In this document: one piece after another, positions 5,440-5,833 of the stretch
Position numbering within the stretch: the stretch's first letter is position 1
Layout: every line of letters starts with the position of its first letter
Origin: Treponema sp.
GTDB taxonomy: Bacteria; Spirochaetota; Spirochaetia; Treponematales; Breznakiellaceae
Length of the DNA: 5,833 nt
Reading direction: 5' to 3'
Assembly: GCA_031283505.1 (NCBI GenBank)
Contig: JAITBO010000008.1
Coordinates: forward strand, 1-5,833
Program-made: the position numbers and the translations under genes
Notes under the pieces: generated by a model
Told to the model about the DNA's origin: nothing
Seen by the model: the letters and a program-made list of their open reading frames with translations, nothing else
The model's database searches: none

Positions 5440-5833
5440 ATGAAAAGACTGATGGCCGGCCTGCTCTTCTTCATGATACAACAGACCCTATTCGCCCAAA
5501 TAACCCTCGACCGGGCGCTAGGCGAAGCCGTGGGCGAACTCAACGCCAAACTTAGTCCCAGGGCCACCGTGGCCATGGTGAATTTCAACTCCGGATCGGA
5601 AAAGATGGCCGCCTTTGTCATCGAAGAAGTACACCGCCTGTTGGTACAGGCACAGGGCCTGACCGTTATCGAACGGCGGCAGATTGACCTCCTGCGGGAA
5701 GAACTCAATTTCCAGATGTCCGGCGAAGTCAGCGATGAAACCTTCCAGGGAATTGGGCATATGATTGGCCTTGAGCATATCATCACCGGGTCCATCGAAC
5801 GGATCGGCAAGGTGTACCGTTTCCGCGTGTGGG
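5440..5833 (+). CDS. Secreted CsgG/LpoB-like protein, 3'-partial
   Basis: 131 complete codons are visible before the window ends, with no stop. The N-terminus MKRLMAGLLFFMIQQTLFA is a typical signal peptide: two early basic residues, a hydrophobic core, and a likely cleavage after LFA before Q20. There is no cysteine lipobox, so it looks periplasmic or secreted rather than a lipoprotein. The mature part has the CsgG/LpoB pattern: a first strand ATVAMVNFNSGS, a helix IEEVHRLLVQ, then LTVIERRQIDLLREEL (78-93), and a small-residue strand LEHIITGSIERIGKVYRF near the edge. Relatives include curli-secretion component CsgG, penicillin-binding-protein activators, and a large set of spirochete proteins of unknown role. 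It has its own strong promoter and Shine-Dalgarno site and is divergent from the aldehyde dehydrogenase. The exact function is unknown. Confidence 0.82.
   Translation, partial: MKRLMAGLLFFMIQQTLFAQITLDRALGEAVGELNAKLSPRATVAMVNFNSGSEKMAAFVIEEVHRLLVQAQGLTVIERRQIDLLREELNFQMSGEVSDETFQGIGHMIGLEHIITGSIERIGKVYRFRVW

Noticed and set aside
5214..5810. In-frame extension of the aldehyde dehydrogenase reading frame up to 5810 (678 residues in total)
   Set aside because: The extra 199 residues are rich in Arg, Ser, Pro and Ile with no domain, lie antisense to the clear CsgG-like gene and its promoter, and ATG 5213 has a strong Shine-Dalgarno site and family-typical N-terminus.
1..5833. CRISPR array, tRNA, rRNA or complete insertion sequence
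   Set aside because: No regularly spaced repeats, cloverleaf-like segments, rRNA motifs or transposase domains were seen.

Overview
This window looks like chromosomal DNA from a moderately GC-rich anaerobe. My best guess is a termite-gut-type Treponema or another spirochete. The guess rests on gene content: a secreted CsgG/LpoB-like protein of the kind common in treponemes, a corrinoid protein of the methyltransferase type, and a clostridial-type enoate reductase. There is no rRNA or other phylogenetic marker, so it stays an inference.

Layout, left to right. (1) Bases 1-627 (+) hold the C-terminal part of a phage-type D12-class adenine DNA methyltransferase, which begins outside the window. 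(2) A long, perfect hairpin with a T-run (631-674) separates it from a convergent gene. (3) Bases 703-2103 (-) hold an Old Yellow Enzyme/2-enoate reductase-type flavoenzyme. It has the FMN barrel and the Fe-S cysteines but stops shortly after the FAD-domain glycine motif, so roughly the last third of the family's usual length is missing. The break coincides with a 10-bp direct repeat and faces the phage-type gene, so it may be the edge of an inserted or rearranged segment. (4) A 117-bp intergenic region separates the reductase from a divergent LysR-type regulator (2221-3096, +). It contains a promoter-like sequence with a 17-bp palindrome between its -35 and -10. (5) Converging on the regulator, with a 4-bp overlap of stop codons, is a two-gene minus-strand unit: an aldehyde dehydrogenase (3774-5213, first) and a corrinoid (B12-binding) protein (3093-3734, second). 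(6) A 226-bp divergent intergenic region carries promoters for both directions. The plus-strand one has a 17-bp spacer and a consensus -10. It leads to a secreted CsgG/LpoB-like gene (5440 to the window edge).

How the genes may work together. The aldehyde dehydrogenase most resembles the aromatic-aldehyde (vanillin/benzaldehyde) group. Corrinoid proteins of this type carry methyl groups in O-, N- or S-demethylation. Enoate reductases of this clade reduce the double bond of phenylacrylates and related acids. Together they suggest use of plant-derived, possibly methoxylated aromatic compounds, with the LysR protein as local regulator. This is inference from family membership and neighbourhood. 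The window contains neither a substrate methyltransferase nor a corrinoid reactivation protein, and the reductase is probably not functional as it stands.
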